From the NCBI GenBank assembly GCA_017999615.1, contig JAGNLM010000015.1, forward strand, positions 1 through 42,103: DNA of 42,103 nt, given 5' to 3'. The notes under the pieces are model-generated. The model saw only the letters and a program-made list of their open reading frames with translations, had not been told where the DNA came from and made no database searches. This DNA comes from Gammaproteobacteria bacterium. GTDB taxonomy: Bacteria > Pseudomonadota > Gammaproteobacteria > JAABTG01. Made by a program: the position numbers and the translations under genes. Numbering within the stretch: position 1 is the stretch's first letter; each line of letters begins with the position of its first letter. Positions 41,733-42,103 of the stretch are shown piece by piece.

Positions 41733-42103
41733 GGGGGCGACCTGGTTTCGACGTGGGTTTCAAAGCCCCAGGTGCATGCCGAGGGAGCAGTCTTCCTCGT
41801 TAATCCGGCTGCAAACTTTAGCTGCCAACGACGACAGCTACGCCCTGGCCGCCTAAGGCTGGGCCTCTGACCGGAGCCGCGCCTGTGCGTCCGGAGACCG
41901 CTTCGGCGGTCGCTCAGGGGTAACCGCTCGCAGGATCGCGGCGAAGCCCGCCCGGGGCCGAGCCGTTAAAACCCTTACGGGCTCGCCGTCGTGCCGCCCT
42001 GCCCGTCGGGTGGTCGCCGGTCAAAGCTAATGACTGGGCTAAGCATGTAGAGCCGAAGGTAGAGAGCTTGCGGACGTGGGTTCGATTCCCACCGCCTCCA
42101 CCA
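41733..42103 (+). ncRNA. ssrA: Transfer-messenger RNA (tmRNA)
   Basis: This 371-base RNA rescues stalled ribosomes. The 5' end GGGGGCGACCTGGTTTCGACG and the 3' end with T loop TTCGATT, CGCCTCC and ACCA form the tRNA-like half; the acceptor strands pair with one G-T. The encoded tag reads ANDDSYALAA from a GCC resume codon at 41824, with stop TAA at 41854-41856. It ends in the ALAA recognised by ClpXP. The final CCA is the last base of the window, so the whole gene is present but its downstream context is not. Confidence 0.96.

Overview
The window is GC-rich (roughly 70% by eye) gammaproteobacterial chromosome. The gene order smpB / ratA-ratB / bamE / recN / grpE-dnaK-dnaJ-dapB-carA-carB-greA-rlmE-ftsH-folP-tpiA-secG-tRNA-Leu(GAG) is the ancestral block known from Pseudomonas and many other gammaproteobacteria. 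A complete 14-gene complex I operon follows it. A secreted Gly/Tyr/Trp/Pro-rich protein at 4806-5141 looks like a sulfur globule protein, so a sulfur-oxidising member of the Chromatiales or Ectothiorhodospiraceae type is the best guess. That assignment is inference.

Region 1 (1-2725) is the right end of an integrated genetic element that continues beyond the left edge. It holds an excisionase-like helix-turn-helix gene, an unrecognised gene with a basic AT-hook-like tail, a P4-type tyrosine integrase, three copies of an 11-bp site near the junction, and a 45-bp 3' fragment of a tRNA-Arg(CCU) gene, the likely attachment site. Region 2 (2768-6338) holds small single genes: a class I glutamine amidotransferase, a glycine-zipper envelope protein, an unknown helical protein, the sulfur globule-like protein with its own promoter and terminator, and phosphatidylserine decarboxylase (psd), whose 3' end overlaps nuoN.

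Region 3 (6290-20721, minus strand) is nuoA to nuoN in canonical order with separate nuoC and nuoD, tightly packed and with several overlapping junctions. Region 4 (20858-37000, mostly minus strand) runs from hrcA-grpE-dnaK-dnaJ through dapB, carAB, greA, rlmE, ftsH, folP, tpiA and secG to tRNA-Leu. Two good sigma-32-type promoters precede grpE and dnaK. A plus-strand membrane-anchored thioredoxin sits between folP and tpiA, where glmM is usually found. Region 5 (37180-42103) holds nadK-recN-bamE on the plus strand, ratA-ratB on the minus strand, then smpB and the tmRNA gene ssrA, whose 3' CCA is the last base of the window.

Functionally the window covers proton-pumping respiration, protein folding and turnover (DnaK system, FtsH, GreA, SmpB/tmRNA), pyrimidine/arginine, lysine and folate biosynthesis, and envelope assembly. 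I did not find a convincing new multi-gene system. The points most worth a second look are the element junction, the two unknown proteins, the sulfur globule gene, the thioredoxin replacing glmM, and the tandem repeats in the hrcA-nadK and tpiA-thioredoxin promoter regions.
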